From JBCBDX01 sp039815825 (GTDB taxonomy: Bacteria; Pseudomonadota; Alphaproteobacteria; Rhizobiales; Rhizobiaceae): 50,581 nt of DNA. Below the pieces are notes generated by a model. It searched no databases and had not been told where the DNA came from. It saw nothing but the letters and a program-made list of their open reading frames with translations. Shown here in pieces: positions 43,169 to 50,581 of this stretch. The position numbers and the translations under genes are program-made. Location of the stretch: contig JBCBYO010000021.1 in the NCBI GenBank assembly GCA_039815825.1, positions 1 to 50,581 of the forward strand. The letters are read 5' to 3'. Positions within the stretch are counted from its first letter, which is position 1; each line of letters opens with the position of its first letter.

Positions 43169-44437
43169 ATGCAAACGCAAGGTAAGCCAAGAATACGTGA
43201 CGGTGTCCGCCAATTCGCCGTCAGCGATGAACTCATCGTCGTTGCTCCAAAGAAGCATGATTCGTCCGGCGTTGATGGTGAGGAAAACCAAGCTCTGGCG
43301 GTTAATCAAACCGGCAGAATTATTTGGGATCTATGCGACGGCCAAAATAACGTAGCCGACATAGTTGCCATACTCGGGCAAGAGTTCGATATCGAACTCG
43401 AGCTCCTGAAACGTGAAGTCAGCAAGGCTTTGATCAGTTTTTCCCGGCAAGGTTTGCTCGACGGTGTAACAGAACACGAGCGCGCTAAAACCGGGGCTAC
43501 TTTCGTGATCGGCGTCGAGGACACCGATTACTTCCGCTGGCAAACGGCGATTTTCCTAGAGTCATTTATTGGCAAGCTGCCAGCGGGTTGGAAGACACAT
43601 GTGGTTGTCTGCAACGATGAAGCGCCTCTGTCCGAAGAACTGCGTAACATCTTGGAGAGTTACGATACACTTTACACGTTGACACGTAACCACAGGCGTG
43701 GCGAGCGCATCGATATTGGTGATGGCCACGGCACCCACTACAGCGCGCTAAACAAGGTGGAAGCACTGGCTAGGGCCGGAGAAATGGCGCTCGATGACGA
43801 CACCATATGTGTCTTCGACAGCGACATGTTCCTTTACGGCAACATACCTTTTGACCTTTTTCCCAAAGGATGTGCGTTACCCCGCAATTGGCACGTATCC
43901 ACCAACCCGTTTTTCTCTAGCGTTGATGTCAATAAGGGCAACGGTGTTGATTTGGACAAGTTGCTGGAGGCTATTGGCTGCGAGAAGCCCCTTAAGCCAG
44001 GCGCCGTCAACCTGTTCGTCACAGGCGCGGTTGCAAAGGACAAGAAATTCGTCGCCGACTGTTTTCGCTTTGCCCATGCCGCCTTTTTGCTTGGTCGGGC
44101 TGCCGGCGCTGAGCTAACCTGGATATCGGAAATGCCGTGCTATGCTCTTGCCATGACGGCCAATGGCATCGACTATGACCTTCTAGAGGACAAGCAGTTT
44201 TTGGTTTCTGACTGCGACGAAGTGGAAATACCCGATGGTACATTTTACCACTACTACAGCGATCCCAAAGACTTTGGTCGCGCAGCTTTTCGCGACTCCA
44301 AATGGCACAAGCAGGCGTATCACGAGCGCGATCTTTTGCAGACTGCATTTGAAGAGTTTGCCGCGAGTGCGACTACAGACCATGAAAAGTATTTCTTCCA
44401 ACTCGCTGAACGAGCGAGGAGCCGGCTGAATGTATGA
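43169..44437 (+). CDS. PqqD-domain protein fused to a protein glycosyltransferase-like domain
   Basis: The product has 422 residues. Residues about 8-100 form a PqqD-like domain (RiPP recognition element): VNQTGRIIWDLCDGQNNVAD then FSRQGLLDG. Residues about 110-385 look like a glycosyltransferase of the family of plant hydroxyproline arabinosyltransferases: YFRWQ (121-125), ALNKVEAL (193-200), a DSDM metal site (217-220) and WISEM (318-322), the last also found in the plant enzymes. PqqD domains bind leader peptides, so this fusion would bring a sugar transferase to the repeat protein. It starts the enzyme part of the cluster and overlaps the next gene by 8 bases. Confidence 0.82.
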   Translation: MQTQGKPRIRDGVRQFAVSDELIVVAPKKHDSSGVDGEENQALAVNQTGRIIWDLCDGQNNVADIVAILGQEFDIELELLKREVSKALISFSRQGLLDGVTEHERAKTGATFVIGVEDTDYFRWQTAIFLESFIGKLPAGWKTHVVVCNDEAPLSEELRNILESYDTLYTLTRNHRRGERIDIGDGHGTHYSALNKVEALARAGEMALDDDTICVFDSDMFLYGNIPFDLFPKGCALPRNWHVSTNPFFSSVDVNKGNGVDLDKLLEAIGCEKPLKPGAVNLFVTGAVAKDKKFVADCFRFAHAAFLLGRAAGAELTWISEMPCYALAMTANGIDYDLLEDKQFLVSDCDEVEIPDGTFYHYYSDPKDFGRAAFRDSKWHKQAYHERDLLQTAFEEFAASATTDHEKYFFQLAERARSRLNV

Positions 44438-45041
44438 AACCCCACCGGAGCTCGTTTCCGAACAGAACCAGATCTTGGAAGGAGTGCCATCGCTTGGCTT
44501 GGGCTTTAAAAAGGTCAAAATAGACCCGGCATTGCTTCAAATGCTGCGCACACACATGGCGAACAATGTGCGTAGGTTCGAGTCGGAACCAGGTGGGGGG
44601 TTTATCCAATCAGAAAATCCGCGCGCCTATCCTTCTTTGATCTACACTGATGGAGCGTTGAACTCTCGTCTTCTTCAGGACTTGAAGGGGCTCCATGAAG
44701 ATTGGTGTGGAATGCCGCTAGAGATAGCAACGTGCTACGGCATTCGCGTGTATCAACCAAGAAGCTATTTATATGTCCATGTCGATCATGCGACGACCCA
44801 CGTTGTGAGTTCGACCATCTGCGTCGACAGCCGAGTCAACAGCCCATGGCCTCTTGTGGTGGAAGATATAGATGGTACCCGCCACGAAGTGAGCGCAGAG
44901 CCGGGCGAGATGATTTTCTTTGAAGGAGCGCGCCTGAAACACGGGCGGCCTTATCCGCTCGATGGCGACTACTACGCCAACATCTTTCTGCACTACACGC
45001 CGGTCGGCTGGTCATTGGAAAAACCGGGCAGCGAACGCTGA
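44430..45041 (+). CDS. 2-oxoglutarate/Fe(II)-dependent dioxygenase, prolyl hydroxylase-like
   Basis: The product has 203 residues. The double-stranded beta-helix metal site is visible: HVDH (His117, Asp119), a distal His171 in LKHGRPYPL and Arg173 for 2-oxoglutarate. Conserved surroundings include CYGIRVYQP, THVVSSTICVD, AEPGEMIFFEGARLKHGRP and YYANIFLHYTP, a pattern I associate with prolyl-hydroxylase-like oxygenases. It likely hydroxylates the repeat protein, probably on proline. It overlaps the preceding gene by 8 bases. Confidence 0.82.
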   Translation: MYETPPELVSEQNQILEGVPSLGLGFKKVKIDPALLQMLRTHMANNVRRFESEPGGGFIQSENPRAYPSLIYTDGALNSRLLQDLKGLHEDWCGMPLEIATCYGIRVYQPRSYLYVHVDHATTHVVSSTICVDSRVNSPWPLVVEDIDGTRHEVSAEPGEMIFFEGARLKHGRPYPLDGDYYANIFLHYTPVGWSLEKPGSER

Positions 45042-45061
45042 AATCGGTACCCTCGGTAGCT

Positions 45062-47116
45062 ATGAAGTCACTTGTTTACACATTATACCGGGAGGGCAGG
45101 GCTGGCCTGAGTAATCTCGCCATGTCGCTGGAGCTGGGCGTTGTTATGGCAACGCTAACCGACCGGCTTTTGGTGCTAAAGGGCAATAATTCTCCGGCCG
45201 CCAATGTGGTGGATTATGATGGGCTGGTCAGCAACGCCTATCCGAGCCGTATCACAGACCTGATCGACCCCGGCGTTCCGTTTGCAGATGCGCATACCGT
45301 AAATCTGAACCGGTTTGCACCGCATGAGATTTCCAGCGTCTCCCCGTTGGAGGCCGTGTTCTTCTTTCCATCACACCTGACAACAGCGACCGATGATTTC
45401 ACAGCTTTCAAAGCCATGAGAGATAAACATTTCACGGTGGAACAAAGCTGCGAAAACATTCCAGTTCTTTCCTACTCAGGAGGCCCAAAAAACCAAACCC
45501 TTGGTTTCTACTCGAGCTTTTTCTATCTGGATGCGCCATCGCAGCAGCGTGCGCACCGCGCGATAAAAAACATGCGTCCAAGAGAGCATTTGGCCGCATT
45601 TGCCGAGCTGGTGGCTGCGGATTTGGGCGAGTTCAACGCGGTTCATATAAGGCGCGGTGACTTTAAAAAGACTTCGGGTACGACGACCCTAAAACGCAAA
45701 CCGCAAGAGGCAATTGCGGCCATGGATCGGCATTTTGGCCGTTCGGATCGTCTGGTAGTGCTAACAGATGAGGCCAACGACCCATTTTTTGACGCGATTA
45801 AAGAGGCCTATCACGATCTGATCTTTATCGATCAACATATTTTGGGTCATCATCTTAAGGCGTTCTATGACCTGCCGACCCATGACTCCGTTGCGCTGGC
45901 CTATCTTTCGCAATTGATCGCTGCGCGTTCGCAGGATTTCATCGGTACCATGACGAGCACGTTTACTTCGCTCATTCAACGAATGCGGGGCCTCAATGGC
46001 AGCAATGAGCAGTTCAAGTTCCTTTGGAACGAGGTGCCGCTACCGGGAGCACCTGTTCAGCCCGGCAATAGCGAGCCGAACGACTCCATACCGCTGAAAA
46101 ACGGTGTGATGGTGCGCAAATTCGACGGTCCCTATAGCTGGAACCTGTTTGATCAACGGCTCAACCCTGCCTGGATGCGCGAATGGCCAGAGAGCTTCCT
46201 CAACGAAACGGAAGCGGTGGAACAAGCGGCGAAACGCTCGTATTCCTTCAAGGAACATGCCGACGATCCGATGGAAGACGCGGGTCCGGTTCATATCGCT
46301 TTCCGCGGAAAAACAGTAACTGCCGGAAGCAGCCGGATGGATGTCGCCGAAGACATCCGCAAGCTCTTCTCGATGATGCTTTTGCCGCAACCGGTCAACG
46401 GCCTCGGGGAGGTCAGGCTCGATGAAGTGGGTAACCAAACTCACCTTCTCGTAGACGGCAAAAAAATCTCCGAAAACAGCGATGGTTATCGGATTTTGCG
46501 TCAACTCTATCGGGAAGTGGCGAAGCTATTCATCGTCAGCAACACTGATTTGGTTTGGCTGCATGCGGGATGTGTCGCCCAAAACGAGAGCGCTGTTCTT
46601 TTGCCCGGCAGTTGGGGGAGAGGAAAAAGTACCCTGACACTAGAGTTATGCCAGCGCGGTTGGAGCTTTCTGTCAGACGACATTGTTCCGCTCGACCCGC
46701 AAGCCGGCCAGGCAGTGCCGTTTCCAGGTACGCCACAAGTACGCGAGCCGTCGCGCAGACGTTTAAATCGAAACGAGATCAGCACGCTTGCAAAGAAGGC
46801 GATACAAATATCCGCCGATCGCCGCCAGATAAAACCGGTGCCGGTTTCAGGGCTCATCTTTCCGTACTTTAAGCCGGGTGCAAATACGGCCTTGTCGCCG
46901 GTATCGCCGGCACAATCGGTTGGCCAGTTGCTGGAAAGTTGTTTGAGTTTCCACTGCAACCCGGACAATACGATTGAAGCGCTCTGCCGATCAGTCGAAA
47001 CGCTGCAGCCACATCAGTTGGTATTCTCTGATCCTAAAGAAGCCGCTGACGCGATCGTTGAATTTCACCAGAAATTGCCCGATGAAGAACAAGTTCGCAG
47101 CGCGGTGATCGGTTAG
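45062..47116 (+). CDS. O-fucosyltransferase-like domain fused to HprK-related kinase domain
   Basis: The product has 684 residues. Residues about 1-320 resemble GT-B O-fucosyltransferases: the HIRRGDF motif (195-201), LVVLTDEAND and FIGTMTSTFTSLI (293-305), where the last Ser/Thr cluster matches the donor-binding part. Residues about 340-684 resemble HPr kinase-related protein A: LHAGCV (500-505), Walker A GSWGRGKST (516-524) and SDDIVPL (538-544). HprK-like kinases occur with PqqD proteins in predicted peptide-modification loci. The fusion is unusual. The kinase may phosphorylate the peptide or a sugar. Both activities are inferred from motifs. Confidence 0.8.
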   Translation: MKSLVYTLYREGRAGLSNLAMSLELGVVMATLTDRLLVLKGNNSPAANVVDYDGLVSNAYPSRITDLIDPGVPFADAHTVNLNRFAPHEISSVSPLEAVFFFPSHLTTATDDFTAFKAMRDKHFTVEQSCENIPVLSYSGGPKNQTLGFYSSFFYLDAPSQQRAHRAIKNMRPREHLAAFAELVAADLGEFNAVHIRRGDFKKTSGTTTLKRKPQEAIAAMDRHFGRSDRLVVLTDEANDPFFDAIKEAYHDLIFIDQHILGHHLKAFYDLPTHDSVALAYLSQLIAARSQDFIGTMTSTFTSLIQRMRGLNGSNEQFKFLWNEVPLPGAPVQPGNSEPNDSIPLKNGVMVRKFDGPYSWNLFDQRLNPAWMREWPESFLNETEAVEQAAKRSYSFKEHADDPMEDAGPVHIAFRGKTVTAGSSRMDVAEDIRKLFSMMLLPQPVNGLGEVRLDEVGNQTHLLVDGKKISENSDGYRILRQLYREVAKLFIVSNTDLVWLHAGCVAQNESAVLLPGSWGRGKSTLTLELCQRGWSFLSDDIVPLDPQAGQAVPFPGTPQVREPSRRRLNRNEISTLAKKAIQISADRRQIKPVPVSGLIFPYFKPGANTALSPVSPAQSVGQLLESCLSFHCNPDNTIEALCRSVETLQPHQLVFSDPKEAADAIVEFHQKLPDEEQVRSAVIG

Positions 47117-47130
47117 GGGGCCTGACAAAG

Positions 47131-48012
47131 ATGCAAGATATCGAAGTAGATGTGACGCTCGTAAACGGTGAAACCCACAGCACGGTCTTGCCAGCGAATT
47201 CACAAGTACTGCAAGATCTACACATCGCACTTGTTGTCGGTTCAAAAGCCGCTGTTGCGCAAAACGACACCTTGATCCAACTGCCGCTCAATGACGGGCG
47301 CGCGGCATGTTCATTTATGTCAAGCTCCGTTATCAGTGTAAAAACGAGACCGCCAGTCTTGCTGCAACCGATGGGCACAGGTGCGGCACTACAAACTTCC
47401 CCGTCTCCAGCTCAAGTCACCCATGTGACCATCGATGACTTTTTGACGCCCGATGAAAACCAACAGCTGCTTGCATACGCCATCGAGAACGAGGCGAATT
47501 TTGAGGGAAGTACGGTCACCAACGAAGATGAGCACCCGCAAGACAATAAATACCGGAAGTCGCGGGTCCTTTTTGCGGTCAAGGACTCGCCGTGGCACGA
47601 CTTGTTTCTAAAGCGTTTAAAGATCCATTTGCCGCATGTAACGGAGAAGCTTGGACGTCCCGGTTTCACCTACGAATATAATGAATTTCAGCTCACAGCG
47701 AGCAACGACGGCGACTATTTTAAGCGGCATGCTGATGCCGATCACAATGTAGAAGGTGTCGCCAACCGCGAGATCACCTTCGTCTACTATTTCCACGGCG
47801 AGCCTAAACCATATTCCGGTGGTGATCTGCTATTGTATGATTCAAGTCATGAGTCGAGCAGCGCAGTTGCTTCAGTGCCGCCTGCCAATAATTCGCTTGT
47901 CACTTTTTTAAGTGAACGCGTACACGAGGTTGATCTCGTGCGCTGCCCATCAAAAGCGTTTTCCGATAGCCGCTTCACCATCAATGGATGGCTTTGCAAC
48001 AAACGCGCATAA
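47131..48012 (+). CDS. Prolyl 4-hydroxylase-like 2OG-Fe(II) oxygenase
   Basis: The product has 293 residues. Residues about 1-85 are a separate N-terminal part with no family I recognise. Residues about 97-290 are a P4H-type domain: VTIDDFLTPDENQQLLAYA, the metal site HADAD (His200, Asp202), distal His265 in VHEVDLV and Arg281 (SRFTINGW) for 2-oxoglutarate. YYFHGEPKPYSGGDLLLYD is a typical P4H strand pair. Proline hydroxylation would provide the attachment site for the neighbouring hydroxyproline glycosyltransferases. Confidence 0.87.
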   Translation: MQDIEVDVTLVNGETHSTVLPANSQVLQDLHIALVVGSKAAVAQNDTLIQLPLNDGRAACSFMSSSVISVKTRPPVLLQPMGTGAALQTSPSPAQVTHVTIDDFLTPDENQQLLAYAIENEANFEGSTVTNEDEHPQDNKYRKSRVLFAVKDSPWHDLFLKRLKIHLPHVTEKLGRPGFTYEYNEFQLTASNDGDYFKRHADADHNVEGVANREITFVYYFHGEPKPYSGGDLLLYDSSHESSSAVASVPPANNSLVTFLSERVHEVDLVRCPSKAFSDSRFTINGWLCNKRA

Positions 48013-48030
48013 AGGTTTTGGTAGCGTTTT

Positions 48031-49059
48031 ATGAACCGGCAGCCAAAAATATTCATAGCCATTGCCGCCTACGCTGACCCGGATTTGCCGCGCACCTTGG
48101 ACAGTTGCCTCGCCAATGCGGCCAATCCAGAGCGCCTGACTTTTGGCATCTGCTGGCAGTTTGACCCCGACGGTAAAGATTTGCTCGGGCGATTTGAAAA
48201 CGACGCTCGGTTCAGCTTTGTAAAGGTGCCGATCGCGCAGAGCGGCGGTGGGTGCTGGGCGAGAAACCAAGCACAACAGCTCTATGACGGAGAGGCCTAC
48301 ACGCTTCAAATAGACTCGCATATGGAGATGGCGCCCGGCTGGGATGAAAGTCTAGTCCGGATGATGGCTGAATTGCCCGCGGACAAACCCATAATAAGCA
48401 TGATCGCGCCCCTATTTCGCATCGATGGTGACGGTTGGGTTTCGAAAACTACCGAATTGGGCGTGCGCTCAAGCCGAATTTCCCACTGGGATGAAAGCGG
48501 CGGGTGGGCGCCATGGTTCGACTGGGGCAAACCGGTCGCAAAACCACATAGCTTCAACCGTTTTTTATCCGGCCAATTTGTGTTTGCGCCTGGTTTCTGG
48601 TGCGATGAGGTACGGCAAGATCCCGATCATTATTATTGGGGAGAGGAGTTTGCGTTGTCATTGCGTTCTTTCACGCACGGCTACGACATCTTTCTTCCGG
48701 ACCGAATTGTGGCATGGCACATGGAGCATCGAACAGCGCCACCACGTCGACACTGGGAAAAGGGCACACAGATTGTCTCCGCAAAAAACAAGATCGCTTT
48801 GGAAAGGCTAAGAATGCTTGCTTTTAGCGATGATGCGACGGACCAGGAAAGCCTTGGTCGATACGGGTTGGGTGGCGAAAGATCGCGCACCGAATATGAA
48901 CGCTTTTCGGGCGTCGATCTCAAAAACAAGCGCGCGCATCCTGATGTCTTCGTGGGAAGGCCTCCCGATCCAATAACAATCAAGTCTGATCGGGATTGGA
49001 ATGACTGCGTTGCGCTTACACAGTCCGCAGACGACACTAACGCAATTGCAAAAGGCTGA
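48031..49059 (+). CDS. GT60-type glycosyltransferase (hydroxyproline GlcNAc-transferase-like)
   Basis: The product has 342 residues with the GlcNAc-transferase (GT60) fold seen in Dictyostelium Skp1 hydroxyproline GlcNAc-transferase. Key parts are IFIAIAAYADPDLPRTLDSC, ANPERLTFGICWQ, CWARNQAQQLYDGE, the LQIDSHMEM metal site (Asp95, His97), WDESL and YYWGEEFALSLRSFTHGYD (Glu205/206). The known members add GlcNAc to hydroxyproline, which fits the hydroxylases next door. The exact sugar is unproven. Confidence 0.88.
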   Translation: MNRQPKIFIAIAAYADPDLPRTLDSCLANAANPERLTFGICWQFDPDGKDLLGRFENDARFSFVKVPIAQSGGGCWARNQAQQLYDGEAYTLQIDSHMEMAPGWDESLVRMMAELPADKPIISMIAPLFRIDGDGWVSKTTELGVRSSRISHWDESGGWAPWFDWGKPVAKPHSFNRFLSGQFVFAPGFWCDEVRQDPDHYYWGEEFALSLRSFTHGYDIFLPDRIVAWHMEHRTAPPRRHWEKGTQIVSAKNKIALERLRMLAFSDDATDQESLGRYGLGGERSRTEYERFSGVDLKNKRAHPDVFVGRPPDPITIKSDRDWNDCVALTQSADDTNAIAKG

Positions 49060-49076
49060 AACGAGGCGATCCACCG

Positions 49077-50222
49077 ATGATGTATACCGTTTTTAGCACC
49101 ACAAACTCCGCCAAGATGCAGTGGCAATCCCAGCTCTTGGAGTATTCGTGGAAAAAAGCGCAGCAAGAAGGTGTTTTGATCCGTCTTGTGGCAACCGATG
49201 AGCCTCATAATTTGCCACAACATCAATATGCGCAGTCTATCGCAACCAAAAGCTGGGACGTGCACCCCGATACTGGCGACCACTACCCGATTTACAACAA
49301 GCCAGCATCATTACTGGAGTGGCTCTATCGGGAAGAACCCGACGGAACCGTCCTATTCATCGATCCCGATTGTGTGTTTCGGCGGCCGGTCAACACAAGG
49401 GTAGCGCCGGGACATCCCGTGTCGCAGAGCTGGATCGATCTTAATCTTGCGGAGCCGAGCGTTACGCATCCATTCGGATTACCCGAGGGCTTTGAGTTCC
49501 TGAACGAGCATTGTGCCAACGTGCATAAATCGATCACACCAGCCATGATCCCAACGCTCATCCACACGCGTGATCTTAAGCGCATTTGTCCACGATGGTT
49601 GGAATTGTGTTCGATCATTCGTGGTAACTACCGGGACGTGCATGGCAACCCTGCATGGGAAACGGATATGTACGCCTATTTCGTTGCTTGCGCTGAGTAC
49701 GAACTTGAACATGAGACCGCTCCGCTTGGCATCATTACCGATTGGCAGCCGGAAACTGTGCCCGATGCGCCAATTGTTCACTATTGCCAGCCGGTTTCAG
49801 GCAAAGACGGCACAATCCTCTTTAACAAGCACGAATACGAGGCTTGGTCACCGGTGGACCTTTCCGCCCAAGCGCAACAACCGCATAGCGCTGACCTTAT
49901 GGCTCTAATCGGGGAATATTTGGTTGCTTCAGGCGCTATGGAGCTGCCTGTCTCGCAAGACAGTCGGCCGAAATGGGCAGATGGCGTCATGGAAGGTCGG
50001 TTGCTTGATCAGCTTCTGCTGGAAAAACCTCAAACGGGTGCCAAAATCTGGCTCAACGAGTCGGGTCTCGCCATTTGGGAATTGTGCGATGGCAAACGGC
50101 TTTTCAAAGAGATTTTGCGGGAGCTATCAGCGCTTTTCGAGGTGAGTCCCGCGGTACTGGAAGCCGATGTGACCGCGACTGTGCGCGATTTGGCCAAGCA
50201 AGGTTTCCTGACGCTGAGCTGA
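49077..50222 (+). CDS. Plant HPAT/SERGT-like glycosyltransferase fused to a PqqD domain
   Basis: The product has 381 residues. Residues about 1-270 resemble plant hydroxyproline O-arabinosyltransferase (GT95) and peptidyl-serine galactosyltransferase (GT96): TVFSTTNSAKMQWQSQLLEY, HPDTGDHYPIYNKPASLLEW, a DPDCV metal site (96-100) and WETDMYAY (194-201). Residues about 320-381 form a PqqD domain: LNESGLAIWELCDGKRLFKE, then LAKQGFLTLS. This order is the reverse of the other PqqD fusion in the cluster. GAGG lies about 10 bases before ATG at 49077. It is the last gene before the terminator. Confidence 0.85.
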   Translation: MMYTVFSTTNSAKMQWQSQLLEYSWKKAQQEGVLIRLVATDEPHNLPQHQYAQSIATKSWDVHPDTGDHYPIYNKPASLLEWLYREEPDGTVLFIDPDCVFRRPVNTRVAPGHPVSQSWIDLNLAEPSVTHPFGLPEGFEFLNEHCANVHKSITPAMIPTLIHTRDLKRICPRWLELCSIIRGNYRDVHGNPAWETDMYAYFVACAEYELEHETAPLGIITDWQPETVPDAPIVHYCQPVSGKDGTILFNKHEYEAWSPVDLSAQAQQPHSADLMALIGEYLVASGAMELPVSQDSRPKWADGVMEGRLLDQLLLEKPQTGAKIWLNESGLAIWELCDGKRLFKEILRELSALFEVSPAVLEADVTATVRDLAKQGFLTLS

Positions 50223-50266
50223 CGAGGTGCCCCCTTTCGTGGCTCCGCACGCCTTTTTAGGCAAAT

Positions 50267-50298
50267 AAAAAAACCCGGCAGTTGCCTGCCGGGTTTTT
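50267..50298. terminator. Bidirectional intrinsic terminator
   Basis: AAAAACCCGGCA (50269-50280), loop GTTGCC, TGCCGGGTTTTT (50287-50298) form a 12-bp stem with an A-tract on one side and a U-tract on the other. It ends the glycosylation cluster on the plus strand and the porin gene on the minus strand. Confidence 0.93.
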
Positions 50299-50319
50299 CT
50301 TCAAATCTGACGGATCAGA

Positions 50320-50581
50320 TTAGAAAGAACGTGTGAATGTGACTTCTGCGTCTTCCCAACCGAAGTTGCCGGAAGTACGACGGTCAGAGAAGTCGGCCTG
50401 GAAGCCGATTGTGAAGCCGTCTACGAGCTCGTAGTCAGCACCAACTTCAACCAGGATGTCGTCGTCGCCACCTGTACCGAACTGGTCGATACCGTAGTCA
50501 AGACCAGCGAAGACTGTCAGCATGTCGTTGACGTCGTAGTCCATGCCAATACCGAGAACCCATTCGTAGTCGGTTGCATAG
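50320..50581 (-). CDS. Outer-membrane beta-barrel porin, C-terminal part (truncated by window)
   Basis: The frame is open from the window edge to a TAA at 50320-50322, giving about 86 residues. Alternating polar and hydrophobic strands (LTVFAGLDYGID, ILVEVGADYELV, FTIGFQADFS, AEVTFTRSF) and a C-terminal Phe are hallmarks of outer-membrane barrels. Codon use is biased towards frequent codons, as in an abundant porin. It is convergent with the glycosylation cluster and ends at the shared terminator. Confidence 0.8.
   Translation of the reverse strand, partial: YATDYEWVLGIGMDYDVNDMLTVFAGLDYGIDQFGTGGDDDILVEVGADYELVDGFTIGFQADFSDRRTSGNFGWEDAEVTFTRSF

Noticed and set aside
1..50581. tRNA, rRNA, insertion sequence or prophage remnants
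   Set aside because: No cloverleaf-like or ribosomal segments, transposase or integrase motifs, or terminal repeats were seen on reading both strands.

Overview
The window reads as chromosomal DNA of an alphaproteobacterium, most like Hyphomicrobiales or Rhodobacterales relatives. The grounds are gene content and layout: a C-P lyase locus with two phnE genes, an AglE/AglA pair, a rhizobium-style sugar ABC operon with two ATPases, and a DUF2892/persulfide-dioxygenase operon. Genes are densely packed, with many ATGA overlaps. I saw no rRNA, tRNA, insertion sequence, phage gene or CRISPR array. No gap between genes exceeds about 260 bases.

Layout. 1-1590: the 3' end of an RND efflux pump gene, then two small DoxX-like membrane proteins. 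1659-3809: a SulP transporter with STAS and cyclic-nucleotide-binding domains. 3930-14632: phosphonate uptake and C-P lyase genes (phnF divergent from phnGHIJKL and a hexapeptide acetyltransferase, then phnC-phnD-phnE1-phnE2), with a PhnF-type operator before phnG and a three-unit PHO box before phnC. phnM and phnN are not here. 14700-18816: a LysR regulator divergent from an alpha-glucoside binding protein and a GH13 alpha-glucosidase. 18904-22317: a zinc-independent-type alcohol dehydrogenase and a copper P-type ATPase behind a MerR/CueR-type promoter. 22326-33011 (minus): a LacI-controlled carbohydrate regulon with isomerase, Gfo/Idh dehydrogenase, binding protein, two permeases, a 64-residue membrane protein, two ATPases and a DhaK-DhaL kinase. 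Two near-identical 16-bp operators sit before lacI and before the binding-protein gene. 33237-34363: a Nudix hydrolase and a secreted protein. 34528-37949: a sulfide/persulfide oxidation operon with a SulP transporter. 38026-42272: a periplasmic molybdenum hydroxylase, its diheme cytochrome c and a MobA-like cofactor enzyme.

42510-50222 is the most striking part. It is a plus-strand cluster that begins with a small Tat-like or leader-bearing protein ending in four perfect 13-residue Pro/Ser/Thr repeats. Next come a PqqD-glycosyltransferase fusion, a 2OG-Fe(II) oxygenase, an O-fucosyltransferase-like/HprK-like kinase fusion, a prolyl-4-hydroxylase-like protein, a GT60-type (hydroxyproline GlcNAc transferase) enzyme, and a glycosyltransferase resembling plant hydroxyproline arabinosyltransferase/serine galactosyltransferase fused to a second PqqD domain. 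Taken together I infer a RiPP-like pathway that hydroxylates prolines in a repeat peptide and then O-glycosylates it, a bacterial parallel to plant extensin/arabinogalactan glycosylation or Skp1 modification. The window ends with a bidirectional terminator and the 3' end of a convergent outer-membrane porin gene.
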